DNA of 64,000 bases from Ichthyophis bannanicus (Eukaryota; Chordata; Amphibia; Gymnophiona; Ichthyophiidae): positions 1,227,763,312-1,227,827,311 of the forward strand of contig CM066031.1 of assembly GCA_033557465.1 (NCBI GenBank), given 5' to 3'. The notes beneath the pieces were generated by a model. That model was not told the DNA's origin. It ran no database searches and saw only the letters and a list, made by a program, of their open reading frames with translations. Both the position numbers and the translations under genes were made by a program. Positions 41,374-52,488 of the stretch are shown one piece after another (position 1 is the stretch's first letter; each line of letters opens with the position of its first letter).

Positions 41374-42286
41374 ATAACTCATAACTACACCCAGAACTAT
41401 CTCTATAGTTATGGTGGTGGTAGCAGCAGATCTTTGAAGAGAGGGTATCTGCATACACTCCTACCTGGACACCTGGCTCATTCAGGCAAAGTTGCAGTCG
41501 GAAGCAACTGTAGCTATGACCCAAGTAGTTAACTTCCTGGAGAGCTTGGGTGGTCATTTTCAGCAGGAGTCATCTTGTTTTCTCCCAGACCCTCGATTAT
41601 CTGGGAGCCCATTTCAATCCTAATATCAACAGGGTTTTACTGACCACCAAAAGGCAAGTCAGACTTAGTCCCAGGTGCTGGGAATCAACTTGAGGCCAGA
41701 ATGCCCCCACCTGAGCCATATTTGCAGGGCCTGGGCACAATGGGTGGCCACATTGGAGCTGGTTCCCTGGATGCAGGCTCAAACGTAGCTCCTCCAGGGA
41801 GCAGCATTGTCTTGATGGGTCTCCTCTCGAGCAGGATTACTACATCCAGCTCCCCCCTGTGCCCGTCGTTAGGCAGAATCTTCTCTGGTGGTCCCAGTCC
41901 TCCAGTTTGCCAAAAGCCATTCTTCTAGAGACTCAGCAATGGGTTGTGATGACAACAGATGTCAGCCTTTTGGGCTGAGGGCTTATTGCTTGGGGTGGAT
42001 GGCTCAGGGATGTTGGACAATGTGCAAGAGAGCCTAGCCCAGTGATTGCCTCGAGGCATGGGTGTTTCATCTGACCCTGTTGCACTTTTGCCATATTGTT
42101 CAGAACCACGCAGTCCAGGTATTCTCAGACAGTGCCACGACCGGTGTCCTATGTGAACAGGTGTGGGAGTGGTTTCAAGATGAAGTTTTGTTCCCATAGG
42201 GGAAACGCCACACGTGGCTACTCTCGGTGCAACATATGGGTGTTGACAATGTCAAGGTGGATTATCTCAATGGGTGCAAGCTTTTT
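41374..42286 (+). pseudogene. DIRS-D RT/RNase H remnant (D2)
   Basis: Highly decayed sequence with traces of the RT order: YLDTWLIQAKLQSEATVAMT matches the YLDDWLI box with the second Asp changed to Thr. Then come LESLG and LDYLGAHFNPN (the position of LEFIGARLD), followed by AVMTTDVSLLG and FSDSATTGVLCEQ as RNase H traces. Stops are frequent. It resembles D3 more than A, B or C. It forms the left flank of A4. Confidence 0.6.
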
Positions 42287-42326
42287 CTCCAGGACCAAGC
42301 AGGAAGTCAGTCCTCACATATAGGTG

Positions 42327-42342
42327 TCATCGGCGCCGATGA
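42327..42342. repeat. Palindrome in A4 left leader
   Basis: TCATCGGCGCCGATGA is a perfect 16-bp palindrome at the same distance from the left end as those in A2 and B1. Confidence 0.8.
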
Positions 42343-42704
42343 AGCCCCAGCGGAGCATTTCCCCAGCTTTCTATGAAAGCCTTTGGGAATGCAGGCACGC
42401 ATGCGCGGTTCCCTTCCCGCCTAAAAGTGCCATCTTACCTCAGTCTCTTTTTTTCCGTGAAGCCCACCGGACGTGTGTCCAGTTTTCCCGGTTAAAATTA
42501 GATTTTTCAGCGATTTTTGCTATTTTTTTCTCCTGGTTCGACACCGGTTCCCCTCCCGCCGGGTTCGGTACAGCGGTATCGAGCCCGATTTCTTCTTTTT
42601 TGGTTTTTGCCCTTCGTGGCTAGCGTTCGCGCCCTTTTTCCCTTTTTTTCCCTGGAAGGCCGGTCCTTTGACCTCGCAGGGACTCTTTTTTTTTTTTCCC
42701 CCCG

Positions 42705-44805
42705 ATGGCTTCCAGCGGTTTTAAGAAGTGTGATCGGTGTAAGAAACTAATGTGTCTCACCGACACACACGACTGCTGCTTTCGGTGCCTCGGCCCCGAC
42801 CACGATCCTAAGTTGTGCGGGGCCTGTGGAAAGATGTCTTCCAAGGCACTACGAAGTTGCCAGCAACAAAAGGAAAGGCTTTTCTCGGACTCAGCCTCCG
42901 GCCGGGACCTCGTCTGAGGCCTTGACATCTCGGGATTCCGATCCCGAGCACCGTCGAAGCTCCTCGGACAGGGGGTCCCCCGACCGGGAACGCAAGAGGA
43001 AGAAACGGCTCGCGAGGGCATCGTCGTCGGAGGTCCCTGGCTCCCCAAGGGCCAGGTCTAAGACCCCCGATCGTCGCCCCGGGCCTGTGGAACCGGAGAA
43101 GCCTGCCAAAGTTCCTCGTGTGGAGCCGGAGTCTGCTGGACACGTAAGCCCCGTAGTCCTCGTGGACTCTCCTCCCAGGGAGCCGCCGCCGGGGCCCGAG
43201 TCGGTGGCTGCTGCGTCTCCCGAGCTGGGTCTCAGGATGACAGCCTTGGAGAGCAGATTGTCTGCCTTCATGGAGCAGCAGCGGGCACTGATGGCCAGCC
43301 TGTCTGGTGCATCTGCCCTGATCAACGGGACTTCAACGTCGAAGTCGACCCCGGAGACCGAGCCGATACTCGAGTCCATCGTGGCTTGGAGTCGACCTCG
43401 GTCGCGGTCTCCCTCGACCTCCCATTCGGGACCGAGGCCATCGATGCCGGTGCTTCCGGCGTCTGGGTGGGTGCTCAAGGGCCCCCCTGGGTCGGACCCC
43501 GACTCCTCCTCGGACGAGTCGGCTTGGGAGATGGAGGACAAGGAGTCTCCTGATACCTTTAAGACTCTGTGCGTCCTTTCGGACTCACCGCAGTCCGAGC
43601 CCCAGAGTAGGTCCCCCCGGAGGACACTCGGTTCTCGGAGTTCGTCCGGGATATAGCCACTGCCTTGGCTATTCCGGCGGACCCCGAGGAAGAGCCTTGA
43701 GCTGAAGAGCTCGAGGCGCTACAGTATGACTCTCCTCCGAAGGAGGCCTTTACTGTCCCGGTTCCTCCGATGCTGGAACGGCTCCTCTTCCGTATGTGGG
43801 AGGCACCGGCCTCGGCGCCGGTTCTTAGCAAGCAAGTCGATTCGATCTATCGACTCCGAAAGAGCCCTGGTTTTCAGAAGGCACAGCTACCACACCATTC
43901 CATGGTTGTGGAATCTGCCATGCATCGTCTGAAGATAGAACAAAATAAATATTTAACAAGAGGCTTTTATTTACAATACCAATGGATGGGCAGCATCCAT
44001 TGGTATTGTAAATAAAAGCCTCTTGTTAAATATTTATTTTGTTTTATCCTTGAACACATCACGTTCCTCTACTGTGACCTGTTGCTGACGTGACGTTTTG
44101 CTCTTAGTTGGAATGCATCGTCTGAAGAGCCAGAAGATGCACTCCGCGGTGCCTCCTGGCAGGGAGGCCCGAAACCTCGATGGCGTCGGTAGAAAGTGCT
44201 TCCAGGGCTCGATGCTTGCTTGCCGTGTCCAATCCTACCAGCTGTACATGGGCATGTACTTGCGGGATCTGGCCAAGGAGTTGGCTGGGTTCTCTGCTGG
44301 TCTCTCCGGGGAGCCCTTGCAGAGATTTAAGTCCTTGTCCTTGGGGATTCGGGACTGCTCGAAGTTCATGTCCCGCGCCGCCTACGATGGCTTCGAGGCT
44401 TCAGCCCGAGTCGTGGCACCCGGCATCACGGCTCGACGCCAGGCATGGCTGCAGTCATCGGACCTCGAGCCATGGGTTCAGGACAAGTTGGTCGATGTCC
44501 CTTGCCGAGGTGAAAACCTTTTTGGCAAGCCCATGACCGAGAAGGCCGCTCAACTCGAGACCGAGCACCTCACATGGACAAGGCTGTTGAGGAAGACCTC
44601 TGCCCCTTCTCATAAAAAGAAGGGCTCGGGTAAAAAGCCCTTTTACCCGAGGAAGGGCACTGCCTACAAACAGTACCTGCAATATCAGGCTGCCCAAGCT
44701 GCCCCCCAGGGTCAGCAAGCCAAGGGCCAGGGTAATGAGCCCCGTAGGCAGAGGACCCCCAAGCCTCAGGCCCCTGCTACCACTCAGCAGGGTGGGGGCT
44801 TTTGA
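42705..44805 (+). pseudogene. DIRS-A gag (A4), interrupted by hairpin insertion
   Basis: ATG 42705: ASSGFKKCDRCKKLMCLTDT followed by HDCCFRCLGPDHDPKLCGAC, an intact zinc knuckle. A frameshift near 42910 leads to a 276-codon frame with ERKRKKRLARASSSEVPGSP and LRMTALESRLSAFMEQQRAL. After another shift near 43640, MLERLLFRMWEAPASAPVLS and MVVESAMHRLK follow. A 177-bp insertion (43936-44112) breaks the frame after HRLK. Gag resumes HRLKSQKMHSAVPPGREARN, YQLYMGMYLRDLAKELAGFS, RRQAWLQSSDLEPWVQDKLV, and ends GGGF with TGA at 44803-44805. Confidence 0.9.
43936..44112. mobile_element. 177-bp hairpin insertion with 15-16-bp target duplication
   Basis: The gag word ATGCATCGTCTGAAG occurs at 43920-43934 and again at 44113-44127 (16 bases if the next A is counted). 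Uninterrupted gag copies have it once, so it is a target-site duplication. The insert starts with a near-perfect inverted repeat: 43934-43988 pairs with 43994-44048 over 55 bases with one G-T mismatch and a 5-base loop. The arms contain AATAAATA and TTATTT words. A 64-base non-repeat tail, ending GCTCTTAGTTGGA, follows. No known family is recognised. The long duplication points to LINE-driven retroposition. Confidence 0.85.
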
Positions 44806-44814
44806 CTCCTTGAG

Positions 44815-46741
44815 CGTAGCCTCTCCTCCACTGCTCTCCCAACCCTGCACAGGAGGTCTTCTCGCCCTCTTTGCCCACCAGTGGCCCCTTATCACCGGGA
44901 ACAGTTGGGTGCTGGAGATAGTCCACAAGGGCTATGCCCTCCATTTTCACCAACTGCCTCCTCCATACTTTCCAGGGGAGCCTCCCAGGCCTCCCCTGCA
45001 CACAGACCTTCTCCTTCAGGAGCTTCAGGGTGTGTTGGTGGACAGGGCAGTGGAGACTGTGCCTCACCACTTGCAAGGTCACGGGTTCTACTCCAGGTAT
45101 TTCCTGGTGCCCAAAAGAACCGGTGGCCTTCGATCCATTCTGGACCTCAGGAACCTCAACAAGTTCCTAGTGAAGGAAAAGTTCAAGATGCTTACTCTTG
45201 GAACCCTTCTGCCCTACTTCCAGCAGGGAGATTGGCTATGCTCCTTAGATCTAAAGGATGCGTACACTCACATCCTCGTTCATCCAGACCACAGAAAGTA
45301 CCTCAGGTTCATTGTGGGAGGAAACCATTATCAGTACAGAGTGCTGCCTTTCGGCCTCACCTCCGCCCCCAGAGTCTTCACAAAGTGCCTAGCAGTGGTG
45401 GTGGCCTACCTGAGAAATCAGGGAATCTTTGTCTTCCCCTATCTAGACGACTGGCTCATCAGGGGTCAGACTTGTCAGGAGGCCAATCAAGCCACCCTCA
45501 AGACTATTGCTCTTCTACAACGCCTGGGGTTTGTAATAGACTTCGCAAAGTCCACTTTGCTCCCCTCCCAGAACTTGGAGTTCATAGGGGCAAGGTTGGA
45601 CTCTCTCCTGGCAAAGGCATTCTTGCTAGAAGACAGAGCCCAAAGGTTGATGGCCTTGGCAAATCAGTTTCTCTGCAGTCCCTGGTCTCCGCCAGACTCT
45701 GCCTGAGGCTTCTAGGCCACATGGCTTCGACAGTGCATGTGACCCCCAATGCCAGGCTCCATATGAAGCCTGCACAATGGTGTCTTCGGGCTCAGTGGTC
45801 ACAGGCCACAGGCAGCCTCAGCGACAGAATAAGGGTGTCCAGACCTTTTCTGCACTCCCTCAACTGGTGGCTGCACCCACCCAATCTACTGGAAGGGGTG
45901 CCTTTTCAGATTCCAGGGTATACAGTATTTATTTTTTATTTTATTTATTTATTTATTTTCTTCTATACCGCCCCTTCCAGCGATCAAGGGCGGTTTACAT
46001 GAAACTTAACAATTGTACACGGTTGTATACAGTGCTAACAGATGCCTCCCTGCAACGCTGGGGAGCTCATTGTCTGGGCAAGTGCACCCAGGGCCTCTGG
46101 TCTCCCTGGGAGGCTTCACAGCAGATCAATCTCCTCGAACTCAGAGCTATTCGATTAGCACTCAAAGCTTTCACTCCTACCCTGGCTCACCAGTCTGTTC
46201 TGATTCAGACAACCAAGTGGCCATGTTTTATGTGAACAAACAAGGTGGGACTGGGTCCAGGATCCTTTGTCGGGAGGCTCAGGACCTTTGTTCTTTTGCC
46301 CTCAAGCACAACATGCTCCTCAAGGCTGTGTACCTTCCAGGCCAGGACAACTACCTGGCAGACAGATTAAGCAGAATACTGCAGCCCCACGAGTGGCAGC
46401 TGCATCCTTCAGTGGTTCAGAAGATCTTCATGAAATGGGGTCTCCCTTTGATAGATCTCTTTGCCAGCCCAACAAACAAGCAACTGCCAAAGTTCTGCTC
46501 CAGGCAACCGCATCCTCTGCGGATAGCAGCGGATGCTTTTCTGATATCCTGGTCTCGGGACCTCCTCTATGCGTTTCCTCCCACGCCCTTAGTGGCCCGA
46601 ACTCTCTTCAAGATTCTTCAGGACAAGGCCTCGGTCCTGCTGGTGGCTCCCAAGTGGCCGAAACAGCCTTGGTTTCCTCTTCTACTTCAACTGGCGGTGG
46701 ATCCTCCACTACATCTGGGGTTGCAACCTGACCTTCTCTGA
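44815..46741 (+). pseudogene. DIRS-A RT / RNase H (A4)
   Basis: A frame of 323 codons (44735-45706) covers the RT: GFYSRYFLVPKRTGGLRSIL, LDLKDAYTHILVHPDHRK, YRVLPFGLTSAPRVFTKCLA and FPYLDDWLIRGQTCQEANQ with both catalytic Asp. A shift near 45690 precedes LGHMASTVHVTPNARLHMKP. RNase H is split by a 100-bp insertion between FQIPGYT and VLTDASLQRWGAHCLG. It then reads LELRAIRLALKAF, a deletion near 46203 (QTTKWPCFM for QTDNQVAMFY), and AVYLPGQDNYLADRLSRILQ, LIDLFASPTNKQLPKFCSRQ, APKWPKQPWFPLLLQLAVDP, ending LQPDLL with TGA. Confidence 0.9.
45918..46025 (-). mobile_element. LINE/SINE 3'-tail insertion with TSD
   Basis: Read on the minus strand it contains TAAACCGCCCTTGATCGCTG, GGGGCGGTATAG and then (AAAT)n repeats. 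GTATACAGT occurs on both sides (left near 45918, right near 46025), and uninterrupted A copies have one such site, so it is a target-site duplication of about 9 bp. The CCGCC...GGCGG stem is shared with the L2 fragment at 55776 and the SINE at 62728. It is a short 5'-truncated retroposon. Confidence 0.75.
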
Positions 46742-46743
46742 CA

Positions 46744-47845
46744 GGAGCAGGGTTCCCTTCTGCACCCCAATCTCAAAGCTCTCAATTTGATGGCCTGGAG
46801 GCTGCAAGGGTAGTCTTGGCTCCCTGGGGCCTGCCTCAGGAGGTTGAGGAGGTTGTCCTAGCCTCTAGGAAACAGTCCACTAGGAAAACCTATGCTCTCA
46901 AATGGAAGAGGTTTTCTGTGTGGTGTCAGCTACGTATAGAAGATCCTTTCTCCTGTACTGTGCCAGTAGTCCTTCAGTACTTACTGCACTTGTCAAATCA
47001 AGGTCTTAAATCCAATTCTGTTCGGGTCCACCTCTCAGCTCTAGCAGCTCACCACTCTCTGGTGGAGGGACATTCTCTGTCTGGTCACCCCTTGGTGTCT
47101 TGTTTTCTTCGGGGCTTGCTTTTGCTCACGCCTCCTATCCATCCTCCTGCCCCTGAGTGGGAGCTGAATGTGGTCTTGCAGCAACTGACTCGCCCACCTT
47201 TTGAGCCGATGGCTACTTGTCCACTACGCTTCCTCTCCTGGAAGACACTCTTCCTGATAGCTCTTACCTCGGCTAGGCAAGTAAGTGAGCTTCAGGCCCT
47301 GGTCTGTGATAAGCCTTACACCAGGATTTATAGGAACAGGGTAGTCCTTAGGACTCATCCAAACTTCCTCCCTAAGGTTGCCTCCTCTTTCCACCTCAAC
47401 CAGGAGGTGGTTCTTCCAACATTCTTCCCTAGGCCTCATGCAAGCCAGGCTGAAGCAGTCCTCCATACCCTGGACTGTAGGAGGGCTTTATCCTTCTACC
47501 TTGACCGTATGCAGGGGCATAGAAGGGCTACCCAGCTCTTCATCTCCTTTGACCCCAATAAGTTGGGGTTGGCTGTGTCCAAGCGTACTTTGTCCATCTG
47601 AGTGGCTGTATCACCTGGGCTTACAAGGCAGCTGACCTTCCTTTGCAGGGTAGGGTTATGGCCCACTGAGTCAGGGCAATGGCTGCCTCAGTGGCTCATC
47701 TCCGCTCTGTGCCCTTGGTAGACATCTGCAGGGCTGCAACTTGGTCTTCAAGCCAGACGTTTGCGGCCCATTACTGCCTGGAGAGGGAGTCCCGTAGGGA
47801 CAGTGCTTTTGGCCAAGCAGTACTCCGGAATCTCTTTGAGGTTTA
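46744..47845 (+). pseudogene. DIRS-A YR (A4)
   Basis: The 262-codon frame 46816-47601 carries QEVEEVVLASRKQSTRKTYA, LKWKRFSVWCQLRIEDPFS, LKSNSVRVHLSALAAHHSLV, TSARQVSELQALVCDKPYTR and LHTLDCRRALSFYLDRMQGH. In TSARQVSELQ, Gln replaces the usual catalytic Arg of TSARRVSELQ. The frame stops at TGA in CCATCTGAGTGGCTG. Downstream the HxxR region reads ATGGCCCACTGAGTC, with a stop in the box. The terminal AAHYCLERESRRDSAFGQAV is kept, with TAG at about 47845. Inactive. Confidence 0.88.
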
Positions 47846-47862
47846 GGCAACTCCTGCCCTCC

Positions 47863-48490
47863 TCCTCTGTGGCAGAGGTTAAGAGCTGATTATAATGAGG
47901 AGCTCCACTGATCTAAGGATCAGGAGCTCAGACCCTGCTGTATTGTCACTAACTATAGTTTAAAAGCAATACAGCTATAAGAGAGGGGACCTGGGAAGCT
48001 CAGAAAAACACCTCTTGTGTGCTCTAAGTAAGAGACAAGATTGTTTAACACCTTCATCTGCTGGAGACAGAGAAAATACTGACTAGGTTCTCTAGGGGCA
48101 CTCCTATGTCACCCAGAGCCCAACCAATCACAGCTCTGGGGTGTTTTTTCTCTGTCTCCAACATCTGCTGGCAGGGGGACATAACCCACTTGTCTGGACT
48201 GGTCTAGCAGTATTCCAGGAAAGGAAATTAACGGTAAGTGAAATTTCTCCATTTCCCACTGGTCTAGCAGGATAATATGGAGTGATATTTTACTTAACAG
48301 AGTTTTTGTGTGGAATCCTGCTAGACCAATCGAAAACCCACCTAGATTATCTAGCCATTGTGGTGGCAGAGGGATTGCAGCAGCATTTGTAATGGTTTGC
48401 AGACTTCATGCACATAGCATATATGTTTTTCTGTAGTTTTAGTCATGGGAGCTGGTTTGTTCTTCCTTCTGAGGTTGTGTTCAGTTTTGT
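47863..48490. mobile_element. DIRS-D terminal sequences, mosaic
   Basis: D-type end words appear: ACTTGTCTGGACTGGTCTAG (near 48190), GGAAATTAACGGTAAGTG (near 48226) and ACTGGTCTAGCAGGATAAT (near 48259), followed by TCCTGCTAGACC (near 48319). These match the D3 ICR and right end at 60550-60640, in the same order. The first 190 bases (47863-48050) are not assigned. From 48360 the sequence is T-rich and featureless up to the L1-type retroposon. Confidence 0.55.
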
Positions 48491-49965
48491 GTTTTTTAAT
48501 ATTTTATACATTTGCTGAAGTAACTCAAGAGTAGCATATGTATACAACAGAAAATAACTAAGGAAAACAAACAAAATACATGCACTCATTTAAACCACAA
48601 TAAAGGAGGGGGGCAGAGAGGTATATATGGGTAAAGAAAAAAGATAAAAATAAGGACACTGGCAATAGGCACAAATCCTACTGTGTCTGCTGCCCCTAGT
48701 CACTACTCCCATGCCCATCGGCCAAAACTAAGGCTTTCTTCAGGTCCAAGAGGGCATGGAGCTGCTCGGGAAAAAAGAAAACATATTTAACGTTAACAAA
48801 GGTAACAGCATTTACAGGGATATCACAGTCCAAAAGATAAAGTTTCCTGTTGCATAAATAGAAACAAGTGCCTCCACTCCTGAGTGGAGTGGCTGACATC
48901 TGGAAAAATTCTAAAAGTCTCACCCAATAAAGGTACACTAATCTTAAAGAAGAGGGAAAGAATGCTAGACAAATCAGTCTCAAAGATAAAGTTTACCAGT
49001 AAAGTTGCTCTAGAGACAGCCACACTTGAAGAATCTTCTAAAAAGTCACTCAAATTTAAATCAGAGCAAGGCTTTATTTATTTTATTTAACAGGTTTTTT
49101 ATACTGCTTTACAATTTCAATCAAAGTGGTTTAGAAGGCTTAGTCTGTTTTTGTGTTAGCTTCTTAGGATGTAGGAAATAAGCTTTATTTAATCGGTGGT
49201 AAAATAGACTCTGGTTTTAAAATACTTCACGTAAGTATTTCATAAAGGTCTCCATTAGGGAAACATTTGGATTTTGAGGGAAGTTTAAAACCCTCAAACT
49301 TAAACGCCAAAGTTTGTTCTCAAATTGCTCCAATTTTTGATGCGTAAGTATTTTGTCCTCAACCATTTGGTCAATCACAGTTCTAAAATCACTTATTTCT
49401 TTAAAAATTCCTTCAAACTGATCATGAGTTTCTTTAACAAAAGTCTCAAGGCGAGTAGAATTTTGGGTTACAACTTGTAAGAATGCAGAAATGTTAAGTG
49501 GCACACTTAGAACTTTGCAATCAATCTGGACTTTATTGTTAATGTAATCTCTGCTGGCATATGACTCTCAGATGGTGTGGGAAGAACCACTGCCAGTTTC
49601 CTTCTCTCCTAATGAATTGAGGTTTGCTGCTGCACCATCCATCTTGGCACCAGTGTTGGCTGTACTGGCAGACATAGGTAGGGGAGCTCATGGAGTAGAA
49701 TATGAGACAGGGGTCCCTGATGTCTTCACCTTTCCCATTAACATGAGAAGAGGTCAGCGGATTGATAGAAGCAGGGCTTGGATCCAAACTCACTGAACCA
49801 TATGGGTTATCAACAAGACGCAGCTGCGTATCATGTGTTCTATGGTCAAGTATGGACACCACCCCATGGATGCTCTGCACAAGCAACCTGTCCTTCACAG
49901 CCTTCTCAAGTGCCAGGGTCTGCAGAAAGAATGCTTCAATTTGCTACTGCCCTGCCGCTATGGAA
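48490..49965 (-). pseudogene. L1-type ORF1-only retroposon, copy b
   Basis: Minus-strand frames give, in 5' to 3' order, a coiled-coil segment (TRLETFVKETHDQFEGIFKE, HQKLEQFENKLWRLSLRVLN), FPQNPNVSLMETFMKYLREV, then LNLSDFLEDSSSVAVSRATL, ETDLSSILSLFFKISVPLLG, FRIFPDVSHSTQE and VFFFPEQLHALLDLKKALV. This is the coiled-coil/RRM/CTD order of L1-type ORF1p. Frames are broken at least three times. After the ORF1 end the minus strand has a short T-rich 3' region and an ATAAAATATTAAAAAACAC terminus near 48490. No endonuclease or RT follows. Confidence 0.75.
49070..49215. mobile_element. Short L2/SINE-tail-like insertion in L1-type copy b
   Basis: TTTATTTATTTTATTTAACA, then TATACTGCTTTACAATTTC and AAAGTGGTTTAGAAG, resembles the CCGC...GCGGTTTACA tails found elsewhere in the window. 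It interrupts ORF1 between the LREVF and LNLSDFLED segments. No clear duplication is seen. Confidence 0.45.
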
Positions 49966-50268
49966 AAGGCATTCACTTTGGCCTTTCTATTGTAATAAGG
50001 GGCCATTAAGGAAAAAGGTAAGTGAGCAAGACACTCATACGCCAACCTCTGGAGGTGCCCCCATCTTGTGTTCAGTTGTTTTTAGGATTGCCTTCTGCTT
50101 GTAGGTTTCCATATGCTTTTTAGCTGGATACTGAAGGGTGCCCCTAGCTGCACCAGCCCTAATGCTGATGATGATGTCACTGGATGTTTCTAGTCTTTCT
50201 TTGTCTCTATCATCTGCTGGACAGGGCACACTAGTGATGGGTCTAGCAGGACACCAGGAAAGGAAAAT
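49966..50268 (+). mobile_element. DIRS-D right terminus, host of B2
   Basis: Words such as TCATCTGCTGGACAGGGCAC and GGGTCTAGCAGGACACCAGG and the end GGAAAGGAAAAT parallel 48170-48230. The sequence continues after B2 at 56994 (TTTATCTAGTAAGTAAAAT), which completes the D-type end GGAAATT...GTAAGT. It is therefore a D end into which B2 inserted. No coding sequence is visible. Confidence 0.6.
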
Positions 50269-50663
50269 CTCCAGGAACAAGCAGGAATGTAGTCTTCACA
50301 TATGGGTATCATTGGTACCGACGGAGCCTGTGTGGGAACGCTACCCAGCGTCCAATTAGAAAGCCTTTGGGAGCATCCCATAGCACCTGTGTGCTGCCTT
50401 CCCCAACTGCCTCTCTCTCTAGTTCTTCGTTTTCCACGGAGCCAGCAGGTCGTTTTTCCTGTCACTGCAGAAATTATCCCATCTATTTCATTCTTTTTTG
50501 TGGTAGCGTCTGCCTTCCTCGATGCTATACCGGTACCGCCGGTTCTTTCTTTCTTTACAAAAAAGTTGTTTTTTTTTTTAATCTCTTTTTCTGGACTTTC
50601 CAGTTTTTTTTTCTGTTGGGTGCCATGTGCCATTTTGGGCACTAGGCCCAACTTTTCCTTCAG

Positions 50664-52488
50664 AATGGAAAAACCCACCTCGGGTTTTAAAAAGTGTTCC
50701 AAGTGTGGCAGTAGCATCTCCGTCACGAGTGGTGCCTTAAATGTTTAGGTCCTGACCACTCCATCTCGGCATGTGTTGCCTGTGGGATGATGTCGAAGAG
50801 GGGTCGGCAAAACCAAGCTGCTAAGCTTAGCACCCTTTTTCCCTCCAATGCAGCATCCGTGGCATCGACATCTTCCAGGGCTTCATCTTCCTCCCATGGA
50901 TCTCAGGTAACCAAATATAAATCTGGCCGGTCCTCAAAGGGTAGATCTCCTTCCAAGCATCGAGATGCCTCTGGCGTTGCCCCTGAGGGACTTGTACTGG
51001 CAAAATTGCCCCGGTGGGAGGCTTCGACTTCCAAAGCACTATTGGGGCTCCAGGATGTTCTCGAGGCCTCAACCTCGGCAGAACTACTGGTGCCATGCTC
51101 TGGGGTACCGGCTACTTTATCCAGTACCAATACCCAGGCATCGGCAGCATCAATAGACCAGAGGTTCTTGGCTATTGAACGCAGTCTGGTGGCTCCTTGC
51201 AGCTTCGGTGCCTTCGGGACCGCTTCAGACTATTAACCGGTATTGACACCAGTTCTGGCACCAATATCGGTACCGGTACCGACAGCATCGACATCGGCGA
51301 TTGTGTTACGGACACAGAGTCATGCTGTTTCCTCCGGTATCGACAGGCTGGTACCGACTTTGATCGGTACCAGTAATGTGCTTTGCAAGAGCACCCAGAC
51401 AGGAGATACTTCAAATCCTCCGAGGAGTCTGAGGATTCTGACAGCTCTGTCGGTACCGGAGTACTTCTCTCTGAGGAGCCTTCCTCTCCTAAACGTAGGA
51501 TGTCTCCTCCAGAGGATATATCCTTTCAGGATTTCATCCGGGAGGTGGCTAGAGGTCTTTCCATCACAGTGGCTCCTGAAACAGAGCCCAGAGCAAGGGA
51601 ATTGGAGATTTTACAATATCCTAAAGCTCCCAAGGAGGCGGCTACTTTGCCTGTTCATGAGATCTTGCATGATCTCATGCTAAGAATGTGGGAAACACCT
51701 CTTACCACCTCTCCTCATTCTTGTAGGCTTGATACCATGTATCGAGTACCTCCTTGTCCTGGATTTCAAAAAACCCAGTTACCACACCATGGTAGTGGAA
51801 TCAGCTATGAGAAGGATCAAGAGTGCAAAGAGACATGCATCTAATCCGCCAGAACGTGAATGTTAGGACTCTTGATGCCTTTGGACATCAAACCTTCCAG
51901 GCCTCTACGCTTTCTGCCAGGATTAGTTCCTACATTTTATATATGGGAATGTTCCTTAAGGATGTTACAGGAGATTTAGAGCTTATGAGCCCTCTCCTTC
52001 CTGATGATAAGAGGCAAGATTATCTTACACTTGTCAAACATGCCCAAGATGTTTCCAAGTTTGTTAATCGTGCAGCTTTTGACTGCTTTGAGTGCATAAG
52101 CAGAACCTCTGCCATTGCCATAGGTGCTCGTAGGATTGCCTGGCTCCAGGCATCTGATTTAGAACTCTGGGTACAGGACAAACTGGGGAATATCCTTTGC
52201 ACAGACGAAAATCTCTCTGGCAAAAATTGGCAAGAGAAAGCTAATGAGCTGGATGCTGATAACACCACTTTGGATAGATTATCCAAGGCTACAGCTGATC
52301 CTGCAAGGAAAAAATCCTACAAGAAACCATTCTTCTCTAAAAAGAAGAGGTTTTACCCCTCCTATACCCAGCATGGGCATTCTGCAGGTCAGTCTGCCCG
52401 AAAGGGACAGCAGCCACCAAAACAAAGAAAAACAAAGTCTGCTAAGCCTCAACCGGCCCAACAGACTCAGCCTCCACAGGGGCTTTGA
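50664..52488 (+). pseudogene. DIRS-B gag (B2)
   Basis: ATG 50664: EKPTSGFKKCSKCGSSISVT. The frame is lost after a small deletion in the second half of the zinc knuckle (SGALNV then stop); the residual CLGPDHS...CVACGMM reads in another frame. The linker is Ser-rich and dense in GGTACC words (51100-51470). The C-terminal domain reads MSPPEDISFQDFIREVARGL, LMLRMWETPLTTSPHSC, FQKTQLPHH, then GHQTFQASTLSARISSYILY, FVNRAAFDCFECISRTSAIA, GARRIAWLQASDLELWVQDK, with a basic Lys/Gln/Pro tail ending at TGA 52486-52488. Confidence 0.87.

Larger units (their letters stand above)
42287..47862 (+). mobile_element. DIRS-A copy A4, right terminus missing
   Basis: The left end CTCCAGGACCAAGCAGG starts at 42287 after TTT. 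Gag, RT/RH and YR follow in order. After the YR stop the A-type tail runs only to CAACTCCTGCCCTCC (about 47862), where unrelated D-like sequence begins. The ICR and inverted right unit are therefore absent. Gag carries a 177-bp hairpin insertion and RNase H carries a 100-bp LINE/SINE tail insertion. Confidence 0.9.

Noticed and set aside
43940..44048. microRNA precursor
   Set aside because: The near-perfect 55-bp stem is longer and more perfect than animal miRNA hairpins and sits in a retroposed insert; a small-RNA role is possible but miRNA is not supported.
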